Of a stretch of 64,000 nt of DNA, positions 26,164 through 33,829 are shown one piece after another. Source of the DNA: Nostoc favosum CHAB5714 (GTDB lineage: Bacteria; Cyanobacteriota; Cyanobacteriia; Cyanobacteriales; Nostocaceae). The stretch is taken from the NCBI RefSeq assembly GCF_020829495.1, contig NZ_JAIVFQ010000022.1, positions 1 to 64,000 of the forward strand, given 5' to 3'. A program made the position numbers and the translations under genes. Every line of letters begins with the position of its first letter. Positions within the stretch are counted from its first letter, which is position 1. The notes under the pieces are model-generated. The model had not been told where the DNA came from and searched no databases. It saw only the letters and a list, made by a program, of their open reading frames with translations.

Positions 26164-26523
26164 ATGACATGGGAGGTAGAATTTACAAACGAGTTTGAAA
26201 TGTAGTGGGTTGAGTTAGATGACAGCACCCAGGTTGCAATCGATGCATTAGTGCGACTACTTGAGGCGCGGGGGCCAGAACTTCCTTTTCCCTACAGTTC
26301 AAAAATAAACGGCTCACGTCATTCCCACATGAGAGAATTGAGGGTGCAGCACAGAGGAGAACCGTACCGAATACTCTATGCCTTTGATCCAAGGAGAGTG
26401 GCCATTCTTCTTATTGGAGGAAACAAGGGAGGAGACGATCGCTGGTACGAGGAGAATGTGACAAAAGCAGATACGTTGTATGACGAACATTTAGAGGAAT
26501 TAAAAACAGAAGGGTTCCTATGA
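26164..26523 (+). pseudogene. HigB-like toxin with a nonsense codon at position 14
   Basis: ATG 26164 opens MTWEVEFTNEFEM, then TAG (26203-26205), then the same frame continues WVELDDSTQVAIDALVRLLEARG to the stop at 26521-26523. The whole is a typical phage Gp49/HigB-type RelE-fold toxin (YRILYAFDPRRVAILLIGGNKGG). The family has a second Trp where the TAG stands, so a single TGG to TAG change fits. Translation restart further in (an in-frame start at 26251) would lose the first helix. The toxin is probably inactive, while its antitoxin gene overlaps it by 4 bases and is intact. Confidence 0.82.
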
Positions 26524-26825
26524 AGACCAAGCCATTTAATGAACTTCGCAAAAAAATGACTCCTGAACAAAAAGTAGAAAGTGAGATGCAAGCAAACCTT
26601 GCATTGCTCAAATTGACACTTTCTGAACTTCGAGAGTCCCTTGGACATACTCAAAGCGATGTTGCGAAAAATATGGGAGTGGTACAATCGGCGCTTTCAA
26701 AAATTGAGCATCAAGAAGATATTCAAATATCTACGCTCTCTCGATACATTAAATCTCTTGGCGGAAGCTTGACAATCATAGCGCGTTTTCCCGATCAAGA
26801 GGTTGTTATTTCTCAGTTTGATTGA
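26520..26825 (+). CDS. HigA-like XRE-family antitoxin
   Basis: The 101-residue product has a helix-turn-helix of the XRE/Cro type (LRESLGHTQSDVAKNMGVVQ then SALSKIE) and a C-terminal segment (LSRYIKSLGGSLTIIARF) typical of HigA2-like antitoxins. ATG overlaps the toxin stop (ATGA). It likely binds both toxin and promoter. It is intact although the toxin gene carries a stop, so it may persist as a regulator or as protection against related toxins. Confidence 0.88.
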   Translation: MKTKPFNELRKKMTPEQKVESEMQANLALLKLTLSELRESLGHTQSDVAKNMGVVQSALSKIEHQEDIQISTLSRYIKSLGGSLTIIARFPDQEVVISQFD

Positions 26826-27006
26826 TATTCGACTGGTGATCGTCGCCACATCAACTCCATCATCAAAAGTGCGATCGCCGAATAGCCCGTTGTAGACATC
26901 GCCCACATCCACCGCATCATCACAAGTGCGATCGCACTGCCAACTGCGCTCAATTTTTCCATCCCCGCGAGGGGTAATAAATTGAAAACTTCTCATAACG
27001 CGATTT
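26826..27006. repeat. HIP1-linked dispersed repeats
   Basis: Units of CACATCAACTCCATCATCAAAAGTGCGATCGCCG type, including a GAATAGCCCGTTGTAGAC variant (about 26880-26900). No gene seen. Confidence 0.6.
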
Positions 27007-27229
27007 GCGTTCTCAAACTGGGGTTTGAGTTCTCATTTGAGTATATTTAGTACGCGAAAGCTAATATTGCGTTCTCAAACTGGGGTTTGAGTTCTCATTT
27101 GAGTATATTTAGTACACAAAAGCTAATATTGAGTTCTCAAACTGGGGTTTGAGTTCTCATTTAAGTATATTTAGTACACAAAAGCTAATATTGAGTTCTC
27201 AAACTGGGGTTTGGGTTCTTTTTTGCGTA
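27007..27229. repeat. 62-bp tandem repeat, about 3.6 copies
   Basis: Units start at 27007, 27069, 27131 and 27193 (GCGTTCTCAAACTGGGG or GAGTTCTCAAACTGGGG). They contain the nested pair TTCTCAAACTGG / GAGTTCTCATTTGAG and end in GCTAATATT. The copies are nearly identical, so the array is recent. There are no unique spacers, so it is not CRISPR. Confidence 0.9.
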
Positions 27230-27393
27230 ATTTACTGATTTATTAGCAATTTACAGTGTAATAAAAGTTAATAGAGATTTGCAGGAATTTCCTCAGGCTG
27301 ATCAATACGGAAGTTTTTTAAAGTAAAGAAGCTTAAATCAGTGAATTCGAGAACTGATAATCAAATAAATAACCGCATTAAAAGGTACATTTT

Positions 27394-27807
27394 ATGGCTA
27401 GACTAAAAAGAACTTCCCAAGTGCTAGAAAAAGCAGCACGTCGTGCAGCCAGTATCAGTTCAATTGATCCAAACTTAGATGTGAGTAATGGACTCACTTT
27501 ATTTGCGTACTCAAGCCTAATTGAGACAATGCGAAATAAAGAAAATACTTACAACACTGCGCTTTCTAACCTAGATAAGATATACCGTGAAATGTTAGAA
27601 ACAGAGCAGCAGTTGGCAGACATGACAGAACACATACTCATGGGCATTGGGGCTAAATATGGCAAAAGCAGTGTAGAGTATGGTATGGCGGGAGGAGTTC
27701 CTAAAAACCAACGCCGCAAGGGATTGCGAGGTGAATCGCCAATTGTTAGTAATGAGCTACCGTCAATGATTGTTGGTGTGAATAGCAATGGCAAAGTAAA
27801 AGCGTAG
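27394..27807 (+). CDS. Conserved-looking hypothetical protein
   Basis: The 137-residue product is mostly helical, with a basic start (MARLKRTSQVLEKAARRA), a central helical block (about 45-85, NTALSNLDKIYREMLETEQQ), and a Gly/Lys-rich tail (AKYGKSSVEYGMAGGVPKNQ). No domain recognised. Codon use and length support a real gene. It stands alone after the 62-bp repeat array; no partner is evident. Confidence 0.65.
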   Translation: MARLKRTSQVLEKAARRAASISSIDPNLDVSNGLTLFAYSSLIETMRNKENTYNTALSNLDKIYREMLETEQQLADMTEHILMGIGAKYGKSSVEYGMAGGVPKNQRRKGLRGESPIVSNELPSMIVGVNSNGKVKA

Positions 27808-27875
27808 TAAAAGCATAGCGTGTGTTACGGCTTTAGCCTAATGCATCGGCTCATAAGATGGTGCATTAGGCGCTT

Positions 27876-28013
27876 ATATCATGTCCGCCAAATTATCCAT
27901 AATAAAAGAACCCCACCCCCAACCCCTCCCCGCCTGCGGGGAGGGGAGACAAAGCACAGCTTTGGCGGGGTGGGGTTCTTCGGGTTTAATAAGCAATCAA
28001 GCGGACATGATAT
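27876..28013. repeat. 138-bp nested palindromic element
   Basis: Outer inverted repeats ATATCATGTCCGC (27876-27888) and GCGGACATGATAT (28001-28013) enclose a second pair, AAGAACCCCACCCC (27906-27919) and GGGGTGGGGTTCTT (27967-27980). The centre holds a CCCCGCCTGCGGGG hairpin. It looks like a MITE, or a MITE inside another palindrome. Confidence 0.75.
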
Positions 28014-28048
28014 TAGATTATGTTTTTATTGATAAATTCTCCTGAAAT

Positions 28049-28246
28049 ATGCACCTAACACAACGCCACTTCTATTATTTATGACGACCTAATTTAAAGG
28101 ACGAAGCTGATAATCACTTAATTGAATTAGCAGTTGCCGGAAATGCTCAAATCATTGCTACTCACAATGTCAAAGATTTCCAAAATGCTGAATTGTTATT
28201 TCCTAACTTATCAATATTAAAACCTGAAGAAATTATTAGGAGTTAA
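28049..28246 (+). pseudogene. Remnant of a PIN-domain toxin
   Basis: The frame reads FYYL, TGA (28082-28084), then RPNLKDEADNHLIELAVAG, IIATHNVKDF and on to TAA 28244-28246. This is the C-terminal third of a PIN-domain (VapC-like) RNase toxin. Relatives have Trp before RPNL, so the TGA is probably a mutated TGG. The N-terminal two thirds, with the first catalytic acidic residues, are missing. It precedes an intact antitoxin-like gene by 6 bases. Confidence 0.8.
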
Positions 28247-28252
28247 ACAAAA

Positions 28253-28471
28253 ATGGCAACTTTAACTATTCGTTTACCAGACGATAAGCATAATAGATTG
28301 AAAGAACTGGCTCAAGCCAAAGGCATCAGTGTTAATAAATTGATTGAAGAACTTTCTACCATAGCTCTAGCAGAATTTGATGCCCATACAAGATTTAAAG
28401 CAATGGCTGCAACTGGCAACCCAGAAGAAGGCTTAAGAATACTGGCTAAACTTGATGGTCTGACAGAATAG
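28253..28471 (+). CDS. Arc/HicB-type ribbon-helix-helix antitoxin
   Basis: The 72-residue product opens MATLTIRLPDDKHNRLKELA, then KGISVNKLIEELSTIAL, a ribbon-helix-helix DNA-binding domain with a short toxin-wrapping tail. A good Shine-Dalgarno site (AGGAG, ending 11 bases upstream) lies in the end of the PIN remnant. The toxin-first order is usual for this PIN family. Its own toxin is broken, so it is an orphan antitoxin. Confidence 0.85.
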   Translation: MATLTIRLPDDKHNRLKELAQAKGISVNKLIEELSTIALAEFDAHTRFKAMAATGNPEEGLRILAKLDGLTE

Positions 28472-28592
28472 AGCTTGTAGGGCGATTATGCAAACACTAA
28501 CCGGAGGCGATCGCTCACATCAGCCCCATTAGCAAAAGTGCGATATGAGAGTATGAATATAAAGCTTTTATCCTGCTATTAGTGTTGCTGTC

Positions 28593-28859
28593 TTACTCGT
28601 CGCGGTAAACCTCTTTACGATGCCCTACTTTCACAACACTAACTAGTAATACATCATCAAAAATATCGTATATAACTCGGTAACTGCCGACTCGGATTCG
28701 ATAACCATTGTCCGAATCTTCTAGCTTAACAACCCCGTTAGGGCGGGGATTATCAGCTAGATCGTCAATTTTTGTTTGTATCCTTGTCCGTACTTTTATA
28801 GGTAATTTTTTAAGTTCTTTAAATGCAGCATTAGAAAATTCAATTTTATATTGATTCAC
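28593..28859 (-). CDS. RelE/ParE-family toxin
   Basis: The 88-residue product is a full-length RelE/ParE toxin: MNQYKIEFSNAAFKELKKLP, the central IDDLADNPRPNGVVKL, then GYRIRVGSYRVIYDIFDD and the C-terminal VGHRKEVYRDE. RelE-type members cut mRNA on the ribosome, and ParE-type members poison gyrase; sequence alone does not decide. It overlaps the upstream antitoxin gene by 14 bases and looks intact. Confidence 0.92.
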   Translation of the reverse strand: MNQYKIEFSNAAFKELKKLPIKVRTRIQTKIDDLADNPRPNGVVKLEDSDNGYRIRVGSYRVIYDIFDDVLLVSVVKVGHRKEVYRDE

Positions 28860-29070
28860 TGGCTAATTCTCGTTTAACTTGCTCCCAAGGAATAGTGCCA
28901 TTTTTCTTAATATCTTCCCGTCCTTCATGTAAAGCTTTAATATCCTCTTGGTCTTCTGCTTTACGAATGTCTAAAAGTTCTATGACATCCTCTAAAGTAT
29001 CTTCATAAGCTTGTTCTAATCGCTCATAAATAGCTTTGATTAAAGCTTGTTTTCTCGTTGTAGTTTCCAT
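28846..29070 (-). CDS. Antitoxin of the RelE/ParE-like pair
   Basis: ATG 29070 after GAGGT is preferred over the upstream start at 29109. The 74-residue product (METTTRKQALIKAIYERLEQ, then acidic helices with AEDQEDIKALHEGRED) is a small acidic helical protein of the type that partners ParE/RelE toxins. It is first in the operon and overlaps the toxin start by 14 bases. Confidence 0.85.
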   Translation of the reverse strand: METTTRKQALIKAIYERLEQAYEDTLEDVIELLDIRKAEDQEDIKALHEGREDIKKNGTIPWEQVKRELASESI

Positions 29071-29219
29071 TTTTACCTCAATTCCAACATATAGTGAGTT
29101 TAGCTTCAATAAAGTTACTATAGCCTATCACTATAATTTTACTGTATCAGCCGATCCAATAGCCGTTTAACTGAATAAATGCCCAATTTGCATAGAAACT
29201 TTGCTGGGAATTTAAGTTT

Positions 29220-30197
29220 TCAATCCAATCCTACAGAAAACAATTTACCAACTTGCGCTAAATCTACATTTCCACCGCTAATGATGACACCAACCCTCGC
29301 CTCTGGTGCTGTCACCACACCTTCGAGTAAGGCTGCTGCTGCAAGTACTCCAGTGGGTTCAACGACAATTTTCAGACGTTCCCATAAGAAAAACATGGTG
29401 CGAAGAATCGCTTCTTCCGATACCGTCACCATATCATCTACGTAATGCAGCACTAAGGGAAAAGTAATTTTACCCAGGCTGGGAGTCCGCGCACCATCGG
29501 CGATGGTATCAGGATTTTTGACTGTTTGCAGGGTTTTGGTGTGAAAGGAGCGGGTAGCATCGTCGGCAAGCGCTGGTTCTACCCCGATTACTTTACAATT
29601 TGGTAAAAGTGCTTTGGCTGCGATCGCACACCCTGAAAGTAATCCGCCACCGCCACAACAAACTAATAATAAGTCCAATTCACCAACTTCTTGAATCAGT
29701 TCTAAAGCAGTTGTACCCTGTCCGGCGACTACATGGGGATGATCGTAAGGGGGAATCAGAGTGAGAGAACGATTATCTGCTAAATCTTGAGCTAATTCTT
29801 CCCGATTTGTTTCTTGGCGATTGTATAAAATTATCTCTGCACCATAGCCACGAGTAGCAGTTTGTTTCACAACGGGTGCATCATCAGGCATGACAATAGT
29901 GGCGGGAATGTTTAGTAGTTGTCCAGCTAAAGCGATCGCTTGGGCATGATTTCCCGATGAATAGGTGATAACGCCTGTTTGTTTTTGTGCTGCCGATAGT
30001 TGGGCTAGGGCATTGTACGCACCTCTAAATTTAAATGCCCCCGTGCGTTGAAAATTTTCGCACTTAAAGAATACTTGGCTATTGGTGCGATCGTTAACAA
30101 TTCTAGAAGTCAGCACAGGTGTACGATGGGCAATCCCCATAATTCGGTGTTGTGCTGCTTGCACGTCAGTTATAGTAACGGAATTATGTTGTGGCAT
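29220..30197 (-). CDS. PLP-dependent threonine/serine dehydratase-family enzyme
   Basis: The 325-residue product is a fold-type II PLP enzyme of the threonine dehydratase/serine racemase group. It has the Schiff-base lysine in RTGAFKFRGAYNAL, the Asn-loop SSGNHAQAIA, and the phosphate-binding CCGGGGLLSG. It lacks the C-terminal regulatory ACT domain of biosynthetic IlvA, so it is more like catabolic threonine dehydratase or serine racemase. It would turn threonine or serine into the 2-oxoacid and ammonia, or racemise serine. Start ATG 30197. Confidence 0.9.
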   Translation of the reverse strand: MPQHNSVTITDVQAAQHRIMGIAHRTPVLTSRIVNDRTNSQVFFKCENFQRTGAFKFRGAYNALAQLSAAQKQTGVITYSSGNHAQAIALAGQLLNIPATIVMPDDAPVVKQTATRGYGAEIILYNRQETNREELAQDLADNRSLTLIPPYDHPHVVAGQGTTALELIQEVGELDLLLVCCGGGGLLSGCAIAAKALLPNCKVIGVEPALADDATRSFHTKTLQTVKNPDTIADGARTPSLGKITFPLVLHYVDDMVTVSEEAILRTMFFLWERLKIVVEPTGVLAAAALLEGVVTAPEARVGVIISGGNVDLAQVGKLFSVGLD

Positions 30198-30405
30198 TGA
30201 TGTCGATATTAAATATTTTGGCTCTTGTTTATATAGATACAGATTTTTATATTTGTGTCAAATATGCTTGATTGAAGCATACTCATTTCAGGTGGATAGC
30301 ATCATTTATTTTCTGCCTAAAAATAGCTCCAGTAAATATTATATATTACTGTAGTTATTTTTATAAAACCTAAATTAATTAACTCACGTTTGCCATGTTT
30401 TTAGC

Positions 30406-31218
30406 ATGAATAAAATATCTGAAAGTCGGCAAAAAAAAACTGCTCTAATTACAGGAGCAGCTAGTGGAATAGGCTATCAATTAACCCAGATTTTTGCTCG
30501 TCATAGTTATAATCTTGTGTTAGTGGATAATAATGAACAAAAACTTATTGAAATTCTAGATGAATTTCCGCAAAAGTTTGGCATTTTTGTGAAAATTTTT
30601 GCTCAGGATTTATCCATCCCAACATCTCCAGAAGAAATTTTCACAGAACTACAGCAAGCATCTATAAAAATTGATGTGCTGATTAACAATGCTGGCTTTG
30701 GTACTTATGGAGCATTTAACGAAACAGACCTCACCATTGAACTGAAAATGCTCCAGGTAAATATAGTGAGTCTGACTCATTTAACTAAGTTATTCCTTAA
30801 GGATATGGTCGAGCAAAACTATGGAAAAATATTAAATGTGGCCTCAGCTGCTGCTTTTCAACCAGGGCCTCTAATGGCAGTTTATTTTGCTACTGAAGCC
30901 TATGTATTATCATTTTCCGAAGCGATCGCTAATGAATTAGAGGGCACAGGTGTCAGCGTGACTGTTCTTTGTCCAGGGCCACCAGCATCGAAATTTCAAC
31001 AAACAGCTGCAATGAAAGATTCAAAGATTGCTCGCCTTAAGAGAATGATGGAGACAGAAACCGTTGCTAGAATTGGTTATCGGGGCTTAATGACAAATAA
31101 AACCGTTGTCGTTCCTGGTATGAGAAATAAGCTATTGACTGAAAGCGTCAGATTTACACCCAGAAATTTAGTAACAAAGGTTGTAAGAAGTATGCACGAA
31201 CTCAAAAAAAATAGGTAG
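30406..31218 (+). CDS. Short-chain dehydrogenase with substituted catalytic lysine
   Basis: The 270-residue product is a classical SDR with the cofactor motif ITGAASGIGYQL, NNAGFGTYG and the catalytic Ser region NVASAAAFQPG. The usual YxxxK reads Y160-F-A-T-E164: the lysine that lowers the tyrosine pKa and binds the cofactor ribose is Glu. Close relatives (YxASKAYVLSFSEA) have Lys there. The enzyme may be inactive, altered in activity or kept for binding. The rest of the frame is intact. Confidence 0.88.
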   Translation: MNKISESRQKKTALITGAASGIGYQLTQIFARHSYNLVLVDNNEQKLIEILDEFPQKFGIFVKIFAQDLSIPTSPEEIFTELQQASIKIDVLINNAGFGTYGAFNETDLTIELKMLQVNIVSLTHLTKLFLKDMVEQNYGKILNVASAAAFQPGPLMAVYFATEAYVLSFSEAIANELEGTGVSVTVLCPGPPASKFQQTAAMKDSKIARLKRMMETETVARIGYRGLMTNKTVVVPGMRNKLLTESVRFTPRNLVTKVVRSMHELKKNR

Positions 31219-32146
31219 TCTTGCGGCAAGGGGAGCAGGGGGTAATTTTAGAAGTTGCTAAATGATCCTGCTTTCTCTGCAACCGCTCTATTTTCAACTA
31301 AATTGCGGAGTCCTTTTCTCAACGCAACAAAGTGGAGTCATACCATTTCTTTGTGAGGTTGCGCCAAATTTTCTTTCTTCTTTATGTCCTACCCTGCGGG
31401 AAGCCCCTACTCTTGGAGACCAGGGCGAACGTGTCTATGCGCCCAACTCTTACGAGACGTTGCGCGTAGCTTGCTTCGACCTAGGAGTATGCTGTAGCCT
31501 GCGGCAAGCCCCAACTTTTGGAGACGCACTCGCGTTTGCGTCTACGTTCCTCATATAGTTTGGCGCATCTTCATACAGAATTGGTATCAGGAGGTGGACA
31601 ATAGCATCCATCAAAAACCATAGGGATCAGCCACACTCCTGCCACAACTGCGTTACTGAAGGTTTTTGTTATGAAGCTCATAATAAATATATGCCACAAG
31701 ATAGCTGCTTTTTGGATATATATATGCAGTTAAAGTTGGGCAGAAGTACCCGGAGTATAAAAATAATTAAAAACTATAGATAAAAAGGTTTTGTGACTTA
31801 CGTAGAAACGTTTGTATGTTTAGGCAGTGCTGCCTGAACAACTATGTCGAATAAGAACGCCCATAAGATAATCTGCAATCTCTCGTGGAGTCTTCAGAAC
31901 AAACAAAAAAGCGGGTTTTTAGAAGTGAGTTATACTAAGTGAATTTTCATAAATCACTTTATATATTTGGTATTCAATTGAGTTTTTTTATGTACAAATT
32001 CTCTCAAAAACTATTTAAGGATAGCTATTATTTATTACTATCTTTAGGATTCCTAATCTCCTCACCTTAGTAAGATGTGCGTTCACTATCTCAACCTTTA
32101 TTATATTTATTAAATAGAAATTCCAGTTGACCTAAAGAGGTAAGTA
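31219..32146. repeat. Long repeat-rich spacer
   Basis: About 930 bases. At 31390-31550 there are modules such as CCTGCGGGAAGCCCC / CCTGCGGCAAGCCCC and CTTTTGGAGACGC, related to dispersed repeats common in Nostoc. The rest is AT-rich with nothing recognised. Confidence 0.5.
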
Positions 32147-32347
32147 ATGGCAATTAAATTGAAAGTTCCAGATATCAAAGGTGATGAGTGCGCCAAGAAA
32201 ATAACTAAATCTATTCAGACTATGGAATCTGATGCCAAAGTAGATGTAGACGTTAATGCAAAAACCGTAGCTGTAGAAACTGCCGCTTCTGAAGAGACAA
32301 TTAAACAGATAGTCCAATCTGCTGGTTATACTATCGAGGGCTATTAA
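32147..32347 (+). CDS. Heavy-metal-associated-like small protein lacking CxxC
   Basis: The 66-residue product has the length and ferredoxin-like pattern of an HMA/CopZ domain: MAIKLKVPDIKGDEC, then VDVNAKTVAVETAASEETIK and IKQIVQSAGYTIE. The usual GMTCxxC metal loop is replaced by GDECAKKI with one cysteine (C16). It would not bind Cu(I) in the usual two-cysteine way. AAAGAGGTAA upstream supplies a Shine-Dalgarno site. Confidence 0.8.
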   Translation: MAIKLKVPDIKGDECAKKITKSIQTMESDAKVDVDVNAKTVAVETAASEETIKQIVQSAGYTIEGY

Positions 32348-32377
32348 TTACATTTCTAAATTTCTGAAGAGATTTAG

Positions 32378-32495
32378 ACGATGTTTGAAAAGTATTTTTA
32401 TTAACATCAAATCCTCAGAAATCTAGCCCCCATTCCCTAGTAGGGAATGGGGATTTCAAAGCCTCTCAACTTTTCAGGGAGAGGAATGGAAACGG
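32378..32495. repeat. Dispersed repeat, copy 2 (GATGTTTGAAAAGTATT...)
   Basis: Same module order as 18541-18715: GATGTTTGAAAAGTATT, AACAT, CCTCAGAAATCTA, variable hairpin (here CCATTCCCTAGTAGGGAATGG), TTTCAAAGC. It lies between the HMA-like gene and the end of the scytonemin cluster. Confidence 0.65.
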
Positions 32496-32646
32496 GGTTT
32501 TAAGAAAAAGTTGCACATCGCGTTCCTTAATAAAGAATTTAAAGCGCGGGTAGTTTATGAAAACCCAACCAACAGATTCTTTCGTCTAAAAAAGTTGTTG
32601 ATCGGGTTTAGCCGTTTGCAAAAAATCGTCTCAAATTACGATCTAT

Positions 32647-33747
32647 TTACTTTGATAGTTCTGGTGTGAAGAGAATGCGGCTTTCACCAACCCTACCAAA
32701 TGCAGGTGTAGACCAGCGATCGACTACTTTACCCAGAATTGACATTTCTTGAACTAAGCGGTCAAATTTATCAGGGGTGAGAGATTGGGGCCCATCGGAT
32801 AAAGCTTTGGCGGGATTGGGGTGAACTTCAATCATTAAGGCATCTGTACCAGCTGCGATCGCAGCCATTGCCATTGATGGAACATATTCAGACCTACCAG
32901 TACCATGACTGGGATCAATCATAATCGGTAAGTGGGTGAGCGATCGCAACACCGGAAGCACTGATAAATCTAAAGTATTCCGGGCATATTTGCCATCAAA
33001 AGTTCTGATTCCCCGTTCACAAAGAATCACATTTGGATTTCCAGATGCCAAAATATATTCTGCTGCCATCAGCCACTCGTCAATTGTGGCAGACATCCCC
33101 CGCTTCAGCAGCACGGGTTTATCTTGAGCGCCTACCTTTTTGAGCAGCGAAAAGTTGTGCATATTCCTAGCTCCGATTTGGATTATGTCAGCTACTCTCG
33201 CCACTGCTGATAAATCGGCAGCATCCATGAGTTCTGTGACGATACCTAAACCAGTAGCTTCCCGCGCTGCTGCTAATAAATCTAAAGCGCTTTCACCATA
33301 ACCTTGAAACGCATAAGGTGAAGTACGAGGTTTATAAGCTCCGCCACGCAGAAACTGCGCTCCTGCTGCCTTCACGCGCTTTGCCGTTTCGACAATCATC
33401 GCTTCATTTTCAACGGAACAAGGCCCGGCTACCACTACGATGGGATGACGTTCGCCGAAATAGACATCACCGTTAGGTGTAGGTACAACAACCTCGCTGG
33501 CTTCTCCATGTCGGAATTCTCGACTTACGCGCTTGAAAGGTTGTTGCACTCGTAATACTTGCTCAATCCAAGGGCTGAATTCCTGAACCTGTAATTTATC
33601 GATGCTAGTGGTATCACCAATTAGCCCTAAGACAACTTTATGAGTGCCAACGCTTTTTTCTACCGTGACTCCCCAAACGTCGCTCAGTTCTTGGCTGATG
33701 CGAGTAATTTCCTCAACAGGCGTACCGTTCTTAAGTATGATAATCAT
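32647..33747 (-). CDS. aroG: DAHP synthase of the scytonemin cluster
   Basis: The 366-residue product makes 3-deoxy-D-arabino-heptulosonate 7-phosphate from PEP and erythrose 4-phosphate, the entry to the shikimate pathway. It is the type I-beta form with an N-terminal ferredoxin/ACT-like domain (residues 1-90, MIIILKNGTPVEEI). Core motifs are VVAGPCSVEN, GGAYKPRTSPYAFQG and DPSHGTGRSEYV. It is last in the transcription direction, 82 bases after trpD. A GGAAGG site precedes ATG 33747. An extra, cluster-dedicated copy would boost aromatic precursor flow when scytonemin is made. Confidence 0.95.
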   Translation of the reverse strand: MIIILKNGTPVEEITRISQELSDVWGVTVEKSVGTHKVVLGLIGDTTSIDKLQVQEFSPWIEQVLRVQQPFKRVSREFRHGEASEVVVPTPNGDVYFGERHPIVVVAGPCSVENEAMIVETAKRVKAAGAQFLRGGAYKPRTSPYAFQGYGESALDLLAAAREATGLGIVTELMDAADLSAVARVADIIQIGARNMHNFSLLKKVGAQDKPVLLKRGMSATIDEWLMAAEYILASGNPNVILCERGIRTFDGKYARNTLDLSVLPVLRSLTHLPIMIDPSHGTGRSEYVPSMAMAAIAAGTDALMIEVHPNPAKALSDGPQSLTPDKFDRLVQEMSILGKVVDRWSTPAFGRVGESRILFTPELSK

Positions 33748-33792
33748 CTATTTTTCCTTCCGTATAGTTTTTGGGTGTAATACAGTTCGTTC

Positions 33793-33822
33793 GTAGGGGC
33801 ACAGCATTGCTGTGCCCTTACC
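33793..33822. repeat. Palindromic GGGCACAGCA element (copy 3)
   Basis: Palindrome GGGCACAGCA/TGCTGTGCCC in the short trpD-aroG gap, inverted in flank order relative to the copy at 3544-3574. As a hairpin in the transcript it could lower read-through into aroG. Confidence 0.7.
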
Positions 33823-33829
33823 TTGGTGA

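Noticed and set aside
27007..27229. Possible CRISPR array (62-bp units)
   Set aside because: Units are contiguous and nearly identical; there are no unique spacers and no cas genes nearby.
31262..31558. 98-codon frame with CPTLREAPTLGD-type peptide
   Set aside because: It is read through dispersed repeats (CTGCGGGAAGCCCC modules); no ribosome site or family.
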